Below are positions 1 through 6,486 of a DNA stretch of 13,198 bases, one piece after another. Position 1 is the stretch's first letter. Each line of letters begins with the position of its first letter. This DNA comes from Actinomycetota bacterium. GTDB taxonomy: Bacteria; Actinomycetota; UBA4738. The DNA lies in NCBI GenBank assembly GCA_005888465.1, contig VAYJ01000041.1, positions 1 to 13,198 of the forward strand, given 5' to 3'. A program made the position numbers and the translations under genes. The notes beneath the pieces are model-generated. The model was not told the origin of the DNA. It saw only the letters and a list, made by a program, of their open reading frames with translations, and ran no database searches.

Positions 1-2
1 GC

Positions 3-16
3 CCACATTTTTGTGG
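3..16. repeat. Short inverted repeat upstream of tRNA-Val
   Basis: CCACA (3-7) and TGTGG (12-16) form a perfect 5-bp inverted repeat around TTTT. It may be a weak terminator of an upstream gene outside the window or chance; there is no T-tract after the stem. Nothing else is visible in 1-34 apart from a possible -10 box for the tRNA. Confidence 0.3.
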
Positions 17-34
17 TGTTATCGTCGTGCGACC

Positions 35-109
35 GGGCGCGTAGCTCAGTGGGAGAGCGCTTGCTTCACACGCAAGAGGTCGCAGGTTCAAAACCTGCCG
101 CGCCCACCA
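35..109 (+). tRNA. tRNA-Val (anticodon CAC)
   Basis: A complete cloverleaf can be folded by eye. The 7-bp acceptor stem pairs GGGCGCG (35-41) with CGCGCCC (99-105). The D-arm lies around GCTC...GAGC (44-58). The anticodon stem CTTGC/GCAAG encloses the loop TTCACAC, with anticodon CAC at 67-69, which reads the Val codon GUG. The T-stem GCAGG/CCTGC encloses TTCAAAA. The discriminator base is A106 and CCA is encoded at 107-109. No variable-arm insertion is seen. A TATCGT hexamer at 20-25 could be its -10 box, but the -35 region would fall at or beyond the window edge. Confidence 0.97.
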
Positions 110-1149
110 CGTAAGGGTTCTTGATCTAGCCGAGGATCTGCGCGGTGTCCGACACGAGCCTCATGCCCGAGACCGTCGCTCCCGCCAACAGCGCCGCGCG
201 GCCGAGCCAAGCGACCTGAGGTGACCGCCAAGCGTCGACCAGACGCGGATTGGCTCGCCCCAGCGCCCGGATCCCGAGAGCGGCGAGCACGAGCAGCAAG
301 CCAACGACGTTGAGCAGCACCAAGGGAGCGAGTCCCAACAACCACGCGCGGGGACGTCGCCGCAGGATCGACGCTCCCCGGAGCAGCCGCTCGACCATGA
401 ACGGCATCGCAGCCCCGTAGAGCGTAGGTGGGCTGGGGCTCGGGGAGCTTGACCGTCGGAGGTTCGGTGCGTCGCTGCCAGCGCTCGGCGACCTTGTCGG
501 CGATGTCGACAGCGAAGACAGGGGGGGTCGAGCTGGCCATCAGCGTCTCGAGCTGATCGCCCATCGAACCGACCAGCTCGGCGAGCGGCGCGAGTGCCTG
601 GGAGAGCCGGTCGGGGACTTCGTTGATCCGGTTCCCCATGTCGGCCATTCGGGCCCGGACGGAGGCGATCAGCGGGTCGACGCGCTGGTGCCAGTTAGTG
701 ATGACCTCGATCTGCGCCTTCAGCTCGCTCTGGGCGCTGTCGGCGAGGGCGAGCCGCTCGTCCATCGTGGTTTGTGCGTCCTGGACGATTCGCTTGGCGG
801 CGTCCTGGGCCGCGGCGATCAGGGGCCCGATCTCGGCATGGATGATCTGACTCATGAGGCTGCTGGGGTGGGCGGTTCGGGACTTCGTCTCCTCGATCTC
901 GCGGCCGAGGTGGGCGAGCTGAAGACGGAGCTCGCCGATCTCGGCCCCGAGGGCGGTGATCTGCCGGTCCTTCGAGGCGAGGCCGACCCGGGCGGTCCCG
1001 AGCTCGACCTTGACGCGCTCCATCTCGGCCTCGGTGACCTTGATCCGCTCGCGGGCGATGGCGAGGAGGTGGTCCCGGTCCTTGAGCAGCTCGTGGACCT
1101 TGGCCGGGGCATAACCGAACAGGCGCTTGCGGAGGCTGAACGACTGCAC
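88..1149 (-). CDS. DivIVA-like coiled-coil protein (3' end uncertain)
   Basis: Residues 1 to about 243 look genuinely coding. They open with a DivIVA-type N-terminus (FSLRKRLFGYAPAKVHELL, residues 4-22), continue as a charged coiled coil (about 25-95), and then a second long helical region rich in Ala, Gln and Arg (about 100-205) and a Pro-rich stretch near 229-241. DivIVA proteins recognise curved membrane at poles and septa and organise cell-wall growth; the exact role here is inferred. Start GTG at 1149 is chosen because the DivIVA motif begins at once and AATACT lies 6 nt upstream, suggesting a leaderless mRNA. After about position 420 the frame turns into low-complexity Arg/Ala/Gly sequence and stops only at 88, inside the tRNA T-loop. 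The last 110 or so residues are therefore probably not real. The true end is likely near 410-430, by frameshift or by handover to the 407-126 frame. Confidence 0.7.
   Translation of the reverse strand: MQSFSLRKRLFGYAPAKVHELLKDRDHLLAIARERIKVTEAEMERVKVELGTARVGLASKDRQITALGAEIGELRLQLAHLGREIEETKSRTAHPSSLMSQIIHAEIGPLIAAAQDAAKRIVQDAQTTMDERLALADSAQSELKAQIEVITNWHQRVDPLIASVRARMADMGNRINEVPDRLSQALAPLAELVGSMGDQLETLMASSTPPVFAVDIADKVAERWQRRTEPPTVKLPEPQPTYALRGCDAVHGRAAAPGSVDPAATSPRVVVGTRSLGAAQRRWLAARARRSRDPGAGASQSASGRRLAVTSGRLARPRGAVGGSDGLGHEARVGHRADPRLDQEPLRGGRGRF
126..407 (-). CDS. Small membrane protein, or shifted-frame C-terminus of the DivIVA-like gene
   Basis: This 93-residue frame encodes a basic start (MVERLLRGASILRRRPR), a strong hydrophobic segment at about residues 22-48 (AWLLGLAPLVLLNVVGLLLV), a short polar link, and a second, weaker hydrophobic segment at about 66-82. 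It stops at 126, 16 nt beyond the tRNA, which is a sensible place for a gene end. The frame is open upstream to about 541 but looks non-coding there (Ser/Pro-rich), so coding appears to begin around 407. No good ribosome binding site precedes either ATG (407 or 398). It may be a separate overlapping membrane protein or the displaced C-terminal membrane domain of the DivIVA-like protein. I do not recognise a family. Confidence 0.5.
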   Translation of the reverse strand: MPFMVERLLRGASILRRRPRAWLLGLAPLVLLNVVGLLLVLAALGIRALGRANPRLVDAWRSPQVAWLGRAALLAGATVSGMRLVSDTAQILG

Positions 1150-1155
1150 GGGCCA

Positions 1156-1161
1156 AGTATT
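1156..1161 (-). promoter_or_regulatory. Putative -10 box for the DivIVA-like gene
   Basis: The minus strand reads AATACT, then six bases, then the GTG start at 1149. It matches the TATAAT consensus at four of six positions. The spacing would place the transcript start at or next to the GTG, so a leaderless mRNA is inferred. No clear -35 was seen. Confidence 0.4.
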
Positions 1162-1171
1162 TTTCGGGCGG

Positions 1172-1191
1172 GGGGTGGGTTCAACCACCCC
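1172..1191. promoter_or_regulatory. Palindrome between divergent genes (possible operator)
   Basis: GGGGTGG (1172-1178) and CCACCCC (1185-1191) are perfect 7-bp inverted arms around GTTCAA. The site lies in the 96-bp gap between the divergent DivIVA-like and response-regulator genes, just upstream of the inferred DivIVA-like promoter. It could be an operator, for example for the adjacent LuxR-type regulator, or an RNA hairpin in the regulator's 5' leader. Nothing in the sequence decides between these. Confidence 0.4.
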
Positions 1192-1245
1192 GGACGGGTT
1201 TCTCGCCCCCTTTGCCGAAAGCCGAAAGAGGAGTACCGTTCGTGC

Positions 1246-1884
1246 ATGACCGTGCGGTTGGTCATCGCGGACGACCACACCCTGGTCCGCCAGGGGCTCC
1301 GCCAGTTCCTGGAGATGGCAGGCGACATCGAGGTGATCGGCGAGGCCTCGACCGGGCACGAGGTGCTCGCGCTCGTGGAGAAGGACCCGCCGGACGTGGT
1401 CCTGCTCGACCTGCGGATGCCGGAGATGGACGGGCTGGAGGTCGCGCGCCACATCCAGGACGAGCACCCCGACGTCGGCGTGATGATGCTCTCCGCCTAC
1501 GACTACCGGCAGTTCGTCGTGGAGGCCGTCCGGGCGGGCGCGCGCGGCTACATCCTGAAGAGCATGGACGCCGAGCAGCTCATCCAGGCCGTGCACCTGG
1601 TCGCGACCGGGAACATGGTGTTCGATCCGCAGGTGGTCGTGGCCCTCGCGGAGGAGCTCACGCGCTCGCGCGAGCGCGAGGAGCGCGGGGACGTCCTGAC
1701 TGCGCGGGAGATCGAGGTCCTGCAGCTGCTCGCCTTCGGGCACAGCAACCGCGACATCGCGGCGCGGCTGGACATCAGCGCCGAGACCGTGAAGACCCAC
1801 CTGGAGCACATCTTCCGCAAGCTCGGCACGTCCGACCGGACGGCCGCCGTCGCCGAGGCGCTCCGGCGCAGGGTCATCAAGTAG
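1246..1884 (+). CDS. NarL/FixJ-family two-component response regulator
   Basis: The 212-residue protein has the usual two domains. Receiver domain (about 1-120): acidic pair D9-D10, phosphoacceptor D55 (in VVLLDLRMPEMDG), S83 of MLSA and K105 of YILK. Linker at about 121-148. LuxR-type helix-turn-helix at about 150-195, with the typical LTAREIEVLQLLA and TVKTHLEHIFRKLG stretches. Phosphorylation by a sensor kinase normally promotes dimerisation and DNA binding. No histidine kinase gene is present here, so the partner and signal are unknown. ATG 1246 is chosen because the receiver domain begins directly after it and AGGAG lies at 1229-1233; the 12-nt spacing is a little long. It is divergent from the DivIVA-like gene and ends 22 nt before thrS, so read-through into thrS is possible. 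All phosphotransfer residues are intact. Confidence 0.95.
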   Translation: MTVRLVIADDHTLVRQGLRQFLEMAGDIEVIGEASTGHEVLALVEKDPPDVVLLDLRMPEMDGLEVARHIQDEHPDVGVMMLSAYDYRQFVVEAVRAGARGYILKSMDAEQLIQAVHLVATGNMVFDPQVVVALAEELTRSREREERGDVLTAREIEVLQLLAFGHSNRDIAARLDISAETVKTHLEHIFRKLGTSDRTAAVAEALRRRVIK

Positions 1885-1891
1885 GCCTGAC

Positions 1892-1897
1892 TATCAT
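1892..1897 (+). promoter_or_regulatory. Putative -10 box for thrS
   Basis: TATCAT lies nine bases before the thrS ATG (1907) in the 22-nt gap after the response-regulator gene. A start of transcription 6-7 bases downstream would leave a leader of only 2-3 nt. GAAGG at 1900-1904 is too close to the ATG (2 nt) to be a good Shine-Dalgarno. No convincing -35 was seen. Confidence 0.4.
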
Positions 1898-1906
1898 CTG
1901 AAGGCC

Positions 1907-3850
1907 ATGCCGAAGGTGACCCTCCCCGGCGGGGAGATTCGTGAGGTTGCGTCGGGTTCCCCCGTGGGCGAATTGCTGCCCGAGGGCGCGATCTGCGCGC
2001 GAGTGGGGGACCGGCTGGTCGACCGGTCGTGGCCGGTCGAGGAGGACGTCTCGGTCGAGCCGGTGCTCGCATCGGAGCCGGACGGGCTGCACGTCCTTCG
2101 ACACTCGACAGCGCACGTGATGGCCCAAGCGGTCTGCGACCTGTACCCGGGCGCGCGCTACGCGATCGGCCCGCCGATCGAGGACGGCTTCTACTACGAC
2201 TTCGAGCTGCCGAAGCAGCTCACCCCCGAGGACCTTCCGGCCATCGAGGCTCGGATGCGGGAGATCGCGGCTGCGGCGCAGCCCTTCGTGCGCGAGGAGC
2301 TGGACCGGGCGGGGGCGCTGGGTCGGTTCGCCGACCAGCCGTACAAGCGGGAGATCGTGGAGACGGCGGAGGCGGACGAGGGGGCGATGGGGGAGCGGTT
2401 CAGCGTCTACCGGAACGATGGGTGGGCGGACCTGTGCCTGGGGCCGCACGTCCCGTCGACCGACCGGCTGGCGGCGTTCAAGCTCTTGAGCCTTGCGGGT
2501 GCGTACTGGCGCGGGGACGAGCACCGCCCGCAGCTGCAGCGCATCTACGGGACCGCATGGGCGACCGAGGAGGACCTGGCCGCCTACCTCCACCGGTTGG
2601 AAGAGGCCGAGCGGCGGGACCACCGCAAGCTGGGGCGGCAGCTCGATCTGTTCTCGTTCCCGGAGGAGCTGGGCGCGGGGCTGCTCGTGTGGCATCCGCG
2701 CGGCGGCCTCTTGCGAACGGCGATCGAGGACTTCGAGCGCGAGATCCACTTGGCGAGCGGCTACGTGCCCGTCTTCACCCCGCACCCCGCGCGGTCGGTG
2801 TTGTGGGAGACATCGGGGCACCTCGCGAAGTACCGGGAGAACATGTACCCGCCGATGCAGGCCGAGGAGGCCGACTACTACGCCAAACCGATGAACTGCC
2901 CGTTCCACGTTCTCGTGTACAAGTCGCAGACCCGCTCGTATCGGGACCTGCCGATGCGCCTGTTCGAGCTGGGGACGATCTATCGGCACGAGCGCGCGGG
3001 CGTGCTGCACGGGTTGCTCCGCGTCCGCGGCGGGACGCAGGACGACTCGCACATCATCTGCACGGAGGATCAACTCGTCGAGGAGGTGCTGCGCGTCTTC
3101 GACATCCTGCAGCGGATCTACCTGACGTTCGGGTTCGAGGACTTCGTGATCAACCTCTCGACGAAGCCGGGTGAGGCGATCGGCGAGGAGTCGATGTGGC
3201 GCAAGGCGACCGAGGCGCTGCGCCTGGCGCTCGATCGAAGCGGGCTGGGGTACTCCGTCGCGGAGGGCGAGGGCGCGTTCTATGGCCCGAAGGTCGACTT
3301 CCACGCGCGCGACGCGATCGGGCGGCTGTGGCAGCTCGGCACCGTCCAGTGCGACTACGCGCTTCCCGAGCGCTTCCAGATGGAGTACATGGGCGAGGAC
3401 AACGAACGCCATCGGCCGGTGATGATCCACCGCGCGATCCTGGGGACGATCGAGCGGTTCACCGCCGTGCTGATCGAGCACTACGCCGGCGCGTTCCCCC
3501 TCTGGCTCGCGCCCGAGCAGGTCCGGCTGATCCCGGTCGCCGACCGCCACGCGGAGGCCGCGGGGGGGCTGGCGGCGATGCTTCGCGCGCGCGGGCTTCG
3601 CGCCGAGATCGACGCGAGCCGCGAGACCGTGCCGAAGAAGATCCGCGCGGCGCAGCTCATGAAAATTCCGTACACGCTGGTCGTGGGGGACCGCGAGATC
3701 GAGGCTGGCACCGCCGCCGTGCGCGCGCGAGAAGGGGCCGAGGTCCGCGGGGTGCCGTTCGACGCCTTCGCGGAGGCAGCGGCCAGCGGGGCGGCGAGGC
3801 GGGCGCTCACCGGAATCGACCTCGCGTCGCTCGTGCCCGCTGCCCCGTGA
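1907..3850 (+). CDS. thrS: Threonyl-tRNA synthetase
   Basis: Charges tRNA-Thr with threonine in the cytoplasm. The 647-residue length and domain order are typical: TGS domain (about 1-58), editing domain (about 60-235), class II catalytic core (about 245-530) and anticodon-binding domain (about 535-647). Editing-site residues H66, H70, C177 and H181 are present (HSTAH and CLGPH), so mischarged Ser-tRNA should be cleared. Zinc/threonine ligands C331, H382 and H508 (MNCPFH, DDSHIIC, MIHRAILG) are present. Motif 2 lies near YRHERAG (359-365) and motif 3 ends in GTIERF (513-518). One small oddity: the motif usually read as RG(F/M)TQDD is RGGTQDD here (374-380). Start ATG 1907 gives a full TGS domain. 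The gene is followed one base later by the HIT gene, as in the mycobacterial cluster. Confidence 0.98.
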   Translation: MPKVTLPGGEIREVASGSPVGELLPEGAICARVGDRLVDRSWPVEEDVSVEPVLASEPDGLHVLRHSTAHVMAQAVCDLYPGARYAIGPPIEDGFYYDFELPKQLTPEDLPAIEARMREIAAAAQPFVREELDRAGALGRFADQPYKREIVETAEADEGAMGERFSVYRNDGWADLCLGPHVPSTDRLAAFKLLSLAGAYWRGDEHRPQLQRIYGTAWATEEDLAAYLHRLEEAERRDHRKLGRQLDLFSFPEELGAGLLVWHPRGGLLRTAIEDFEREIHLASGYVPVFTPHPARSVLWETSGHLAKYRENMYPPMQAEEADYYAKPMNCPFHVLVYKSQTRSYRDLPMRLFELGTIYRHERAGVLHGLLRVRGGTQDDSHIICTEDQLVEEVLRVFDILQRIYLTFGFEDFVINLSTKPGEAIGEESMWRKATEALRLALDRSGLGYSVAEGEGAFYGPKVDFHARDAIGRLWQLGTVQCDYALPERFQMEYMGEDNERHRPVMIHRAILGTIERFTAVLIEHYAGAFPLWLAPEQVRLIPVADRHAEAAGGLAAMLRARGLRAEIDASRETVPKKIRAAQLMKIPYTLVVGDREIEAGTAAVRAREGAEVRGVPFDAFAEAAASGAARRALTGIDLASLVPAAP

Positions 3851-3851
3851 C

Positions 3852-4346
3852 GTGGAGCGGATCTGGGCGCCCTGGCGGATGGCGTACATCGAGTCCACGC
3901 ACCGGCCCGACGAGGGATGCATCTTCTGTGACGCCGCCGCGACGGGCGACGACGAGTCGAGCTTCGTGCTCACGCGCGGTGCCTTCGCGTTCGTCCTGTT
4001 GAACGCGTTCCCCTACAACCCCGGGCACACCATGGTGGCGCCGGTCCGCCACGTGAGCGACCTCGAGGCGCTCACGCCCGAGGAGCTCGCCGACGCGGGC
4101 CGCCTGCTGCAGCGTACCGTGGCCGCGCTCCGCCAGGCGATGGCGCCCGACGGCTGCAACCTGGGCATGAACCTGGGGCGCGTGGCGGGCGCGGGCATCC
4201 CCGGCCACCTGCACTGGCACGTGGTGCCGCGCTGGAGCGGCGACACGAACTTCATGAGCGTAGTGGGCGAGGTGCGTGTGCTGCCGGAGTCGCTCGCGGA
4301 GACCTGGGCGAAGCTCCGGCCGCGCTTTGGCGCAACGGGCGGCTAG
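3852..4346 (+). CDS. HIT-family protein, Ap4A phosphorylase-like
   Basis: A 164-residue histidine-triad protein. The active-site triad is H119-x-H121-x-H123 (GHLHWHVVPRW). C23 and C26 (GCIFC), with H67 and probably a histidine of the triad region, fit the zinc site of this HIT subgroup; NPGHTMVAPVRH (57-67) is another family block. The M. tuberculosis protein at the equivalent place, between thrS and pgsA1 (Rv2613c), is a diadenosine tetraphosphate phosphorylase, so cleavage of Ap4A, a by-product of tRNA synthetases, is the likely role (inferred). The GTG start at 3852 lies one base after the thrS stop, with no separate ribosome binding site, so translation is probably coupled. The stop codon TAG (4344-4346) overlaps the opposing EF-G2 stop within one CTAG. 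Confidence 0.93.
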   Translation: MERIWAPWRMAYIESTHRPDEGCIFCDAAATGDDESSFVLTRGAFAFVLLNAFPYNPGHTMVAPVRHVSDLEALTPEELADAGRLLQRTVAALRQAMAPDGCNLGMNLGRVAGAGIPGHLHWHVVPRWSGDTNFMSVVGEVRVLPESLAETWAKLRPRFGATGG

Positions 4347-6424
4347 CCCTCGCCGCCCTCGCGCCTGGCCGCGGCGATGATCTTCTCGGCGAGGTGCGAC
4401 GGCACCTCTTCGTAGTGATCGAAGGCCATCGCGAACGTCGCCCGGCCGTGGGTCATCGACCGCAGGTCGATCGCGTACCGCGTGAGCTCGCTCTGCGGCG
4501 CGAGCGCGCGGATGACCTGCTTGCCGCCGCCGCTCGACTCCATCCCGAGGATGCGGCCGCGCTTGGCGTTGAGGTCTCCGATGATGTCGCCCATGTAGGA
4601 CTCGGGGGTGAAGACCTCGACCTTCACGATGGGCTCGAGGAGGGCGATGCCCGCCTTCGCGGCGGCCTCCTTCAGGGCGAGCGAACCGGCGATCTGGAAG
4701 GCCATGTCGCTCGAGTCCACCGGATGGAACTTCCCGTCGTAGAGCGTGACGCGGACGTCCACCATCGGGTTGCGGGTGACTACGCCCTCGTGCATGGTCT
4801 TCACGACGCCCTTCTCCACGGACGGGATGAACTGGTTCGGGATGGAGCCGCCGAAGATCTTGTCCACGTACTCGAAGCCGGTGCCGCGCGGGAGGGGCTC
4901 GACCTCGATATAGGCGATCGCGTACTGGCCGTGCCCGCCCGACTGCTTGACATGCCGGCCCATGGCCTGGACCTTCGTCTTGAACGTCTCCTTATAGGGG
5001 ACGTGGGCCGGCGAGGTCACGACCTCGACGCCGAACTTCCGCTTCATGCGCTCGACCATCGTGTCGATGTGCGCCTCGCCCATCCCGTACAGGACCGTCT
5101 CGTGGGTCTCCGGCGAGCGCTCGACGTGCAGCGTCGGGTCCTCCTCCTGGATCCGGGCGATGGCGGTCGAGAGCTTGTCCTCGTCGCCCTTCGTCTTCGG
5201 CGCGATGGCGACGGCGAGGAGCGGCTCGGGGAGCGCGATCGACGGGAGCGTCACCGGGTCGGACTTCACCGAGAGCGTATCGCCGGTGGTGGTGTGCGAG
5301 AGCTTCGCGACCGCCCCGATGTCTCCGGCGGGGACCTCGGGAACGTTCTCGTGGTCCTTGCCCCGCATCGTGAAAACCTGCCCGACGCGCTCCTCCGTGT
5401 TCTTCGTGGCGTTGAAGACGCTCGAGTCCGGGCGAAGCGTGCCGCTCCATACTCGGAACAGGTTGATCCTGCCGACGTAGGGGTCGGACACCGTCTTGAA
5501 CACGAGCGCCGTGAGCGGCCCGGCGGGGTCGCACGCGCGCTCGCGCTCCTCGTCCCCCTTCGTCCTGACGGTCACGGGGGCGCGCTCGGCAGGGGAGGGG
5601 AAGGCGTCCGCGACGAACGATGCCAGCCGGTCGACGCCGAGGTGCCGGTCGGCGGCGGCCACGAGCACCGGCGCGACCTTCGCCTGGGCGAGCCCGGCCT
5701 TCACGCCGCGCACGATCTCCTCCTCGGACAGCTCTCCCTGGTCCAGGTACTTCTCGAGGAGCGCGTCGTCGGTCTCCGCGACCGCGTCGGCCAGGCGCTC
5801 GCGGTACGGCTCGGCTTTCGCGACCAGGTCCTCCGGCCACGCCTCCTCGGCGCCCGTCGTCGCCGTCCCATACCGGTACGCCTTGCGCGAGAGCAGGTCG
5901 ACCAGCCCGGCGAGGTCGTGCTCCTCGCCGATCGGGAGCTGGATGGGGGCGACCTGCGTGCCGAAGGCCCGCACCAGATCCTCGAGCGTGCGCTCGAACG
6001 ACGCGCGCTCGCGGTCGAGCTTGTTGATGACGATCGCGCGAGGCAGGCCGGCCTCGGCCGCCAGCTCCCACGCGGCCTCGGTCTGGACCTCCACGCCGTC
6101 CACCGCCGAGACGACGAACAGGCACGCGTCAGACGCCCGGATCGCCCCGTGGACGTCGCCGATGAAGTCCGCGTATCCGGGCGTGTCCAGGATGTTGATC
6201 TTCACGCCCTGCCATTCGATCGGAGCGAGCGACATGGACACGCTGATCCCGCGGCGAATCTCCTCGGGGTCGTGGTCGGACACCGTGTTGCCCTCGCCGA
6301 TCTTGCCCATCCGGGTGAGGGCTCCAGAGACGAACAGCAGCGCCTCGGTGAGGGTGGTCTTGCCGGCGCCGCTGTGCCCGACCAGGGCGACGTTTCGGAT
6401 CGCGCGCGCGTCGTGAGCGTTCAT
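4343..6424 (-). CDS. EF-G2-type elongation factor G homologue (translational GTPase)
   Basis: A 693-residue protein with the full EF-G layout: G domain (about 8-285), domain II (about 305-390), then domains III to V, ending with the EF-G C-terminal fold (about 600-680). G motifs: P-loop GHSGAGKTT (16-24), switch I RRGIS (57-61), DTPGYADF (80-87) and NKLD (134-137). Canonical EF-G has AHIDAGKTT, RGIT and DTPGHVDF; the Tyr in place of the catalytic-region His and the SGAGKTT P-loop mark the EF-G2 subgroup. From memory of the literature, an actinobacterial EF-G2 (M. smegmatis) binds GTP but lacks normal ribosome-stimulated GTPase, so the role is likely regulatory or conditional rather than main translocation. 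ATG 6424 is preceded by a perfect TATAAT 14 nt upstream and no Shine-Dalgarno. It lies opposite to its neighbours, splitting a usually continuous cluster. Confidence 0.93.
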   Translation of the reverse strand: MNAHDARAIRNVALVGHSGAGKTTLTEALLFVSGALTRMGKIGEGNTVSDHDPEEIRRGISVSMSLAPIEWQGVKINILDTPGYADFIGDVHGAIRASDACLFVVSAVDGVEVQTEAAWELAAEAGLPRAIVINKLDRERASFERTLEDLVRAFGTQVAPIQLPIGEEHDLAGLVDLLSRKAYRYGTATTGAEEAWPEDLVAKAEPYRERLADAVAETDDALLEKYLDQGELSEEEIVRGVKAGLAQAKVAPVLVAAADRHLGVDRLASFVADAFPSPAERAPVTVRTKGDEERERACDPAGPLTALVFKTVSDPYVGRINLFRVWSGTLRPDSSVFNATKNTEERVGQVFTMRGKDHENVPEVPAGDIGAVAKLSHTTTGDTLSVKSDPVTLPSIALPEPLLAVAIAPKTKGDEDKLSTAIARIQEEDPTLHVERSPETHETVLYGMGEAHIDTMVERMKRKFGVEVVTSPAHVPYKETFKTKVQAMGRHVKQSGGHGQYAIAYIEVEPLPRGTGFEYVDKIFGGSIPNQFIPSVEKGVVKTMHEGVVTRNPMVDVRVTLYDGKFHPVDSSDMAFQIAGSLALKEAAAKAGIALLEPIVKVEVFTPESYMGDIIGDLNAKRGRILGMESSGGGKQVIRALAPQSELTRYAIDLRSMTHGRATFAMAFDHYEEVPSHLAEKIIAAARREGGEG

Positions 6425-6438
6425 CGTAAGAAGGGCCG

Positions 6439-6444
6439 ATTATA
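6439..6444 (-). promoter_or_regulatory. Putative -10 box for the EF-G2 gene
   Basis: The minus strand reads a perfect TATAAT, followed by 14 bases to the ATG at 6424. This predicts a very short leader of about 7-8 nt. There is no Shine-Dalgarno sequence in that stretch and no recognisable -35 at 17-bp spacing. Confidence 0.5.
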
Positions 6445-6470
6445 GGAGAAGGGCGCGCGGGCCCGGATGA

Positions 6471-6476
6471 TAGGCT
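6471..6476 (+). promoter_or_regulatory. Possible -10 box for the lipid operon
   Basis: TAGGCT (a TANNNT match) lies ten bases before the ATG at 6487, in the 62-bp divergent gap with the EF-G2 gene. It is the only -10-like element at a suitable distance; a leader of 3-4 nt is inferred. The match is weak and no -35 is visible. Confidence 0.3.
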
Positions 6477-6486
6477 CCCGCCCGAG

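Noticed and set aside
35..109. The tRNA as an integration (attachment) site for a mobile element.
   Set aside because: No integrase, no repeat of the tRNA 3' end and no composition shift are seen in the window.
521..527. The run of seven G as the site of the frameshift in the DivIVA-like gene.
   Set aside because: The original frame still reads as convincing protein downstream of it (VFAVDIADKVAERWQRR), so the change of frame must lie nearer 410-430.
688..1245. An upstream in-frame extension of the response regulator back to 688.
   Set aside because: The extension is antisense to the DivIVA-like coiled coil. The receiver domain begins at ATG 1246, which has a nearby AGGAG.
1877..3973. A 698-codon minus-strand frame opposite thrS.
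   Set aside because: It is antisense to an intact threonyl-tRNA synthetase, with composition typical of a shadow frame and no family motifs.
4394..6445. A 683-codon plus-strand frame opposite the EF-G2 gene.
   Set aside because: It is antisense to a full-length EF-G homologue; Arg/Asp/Leu-rich and without domains.
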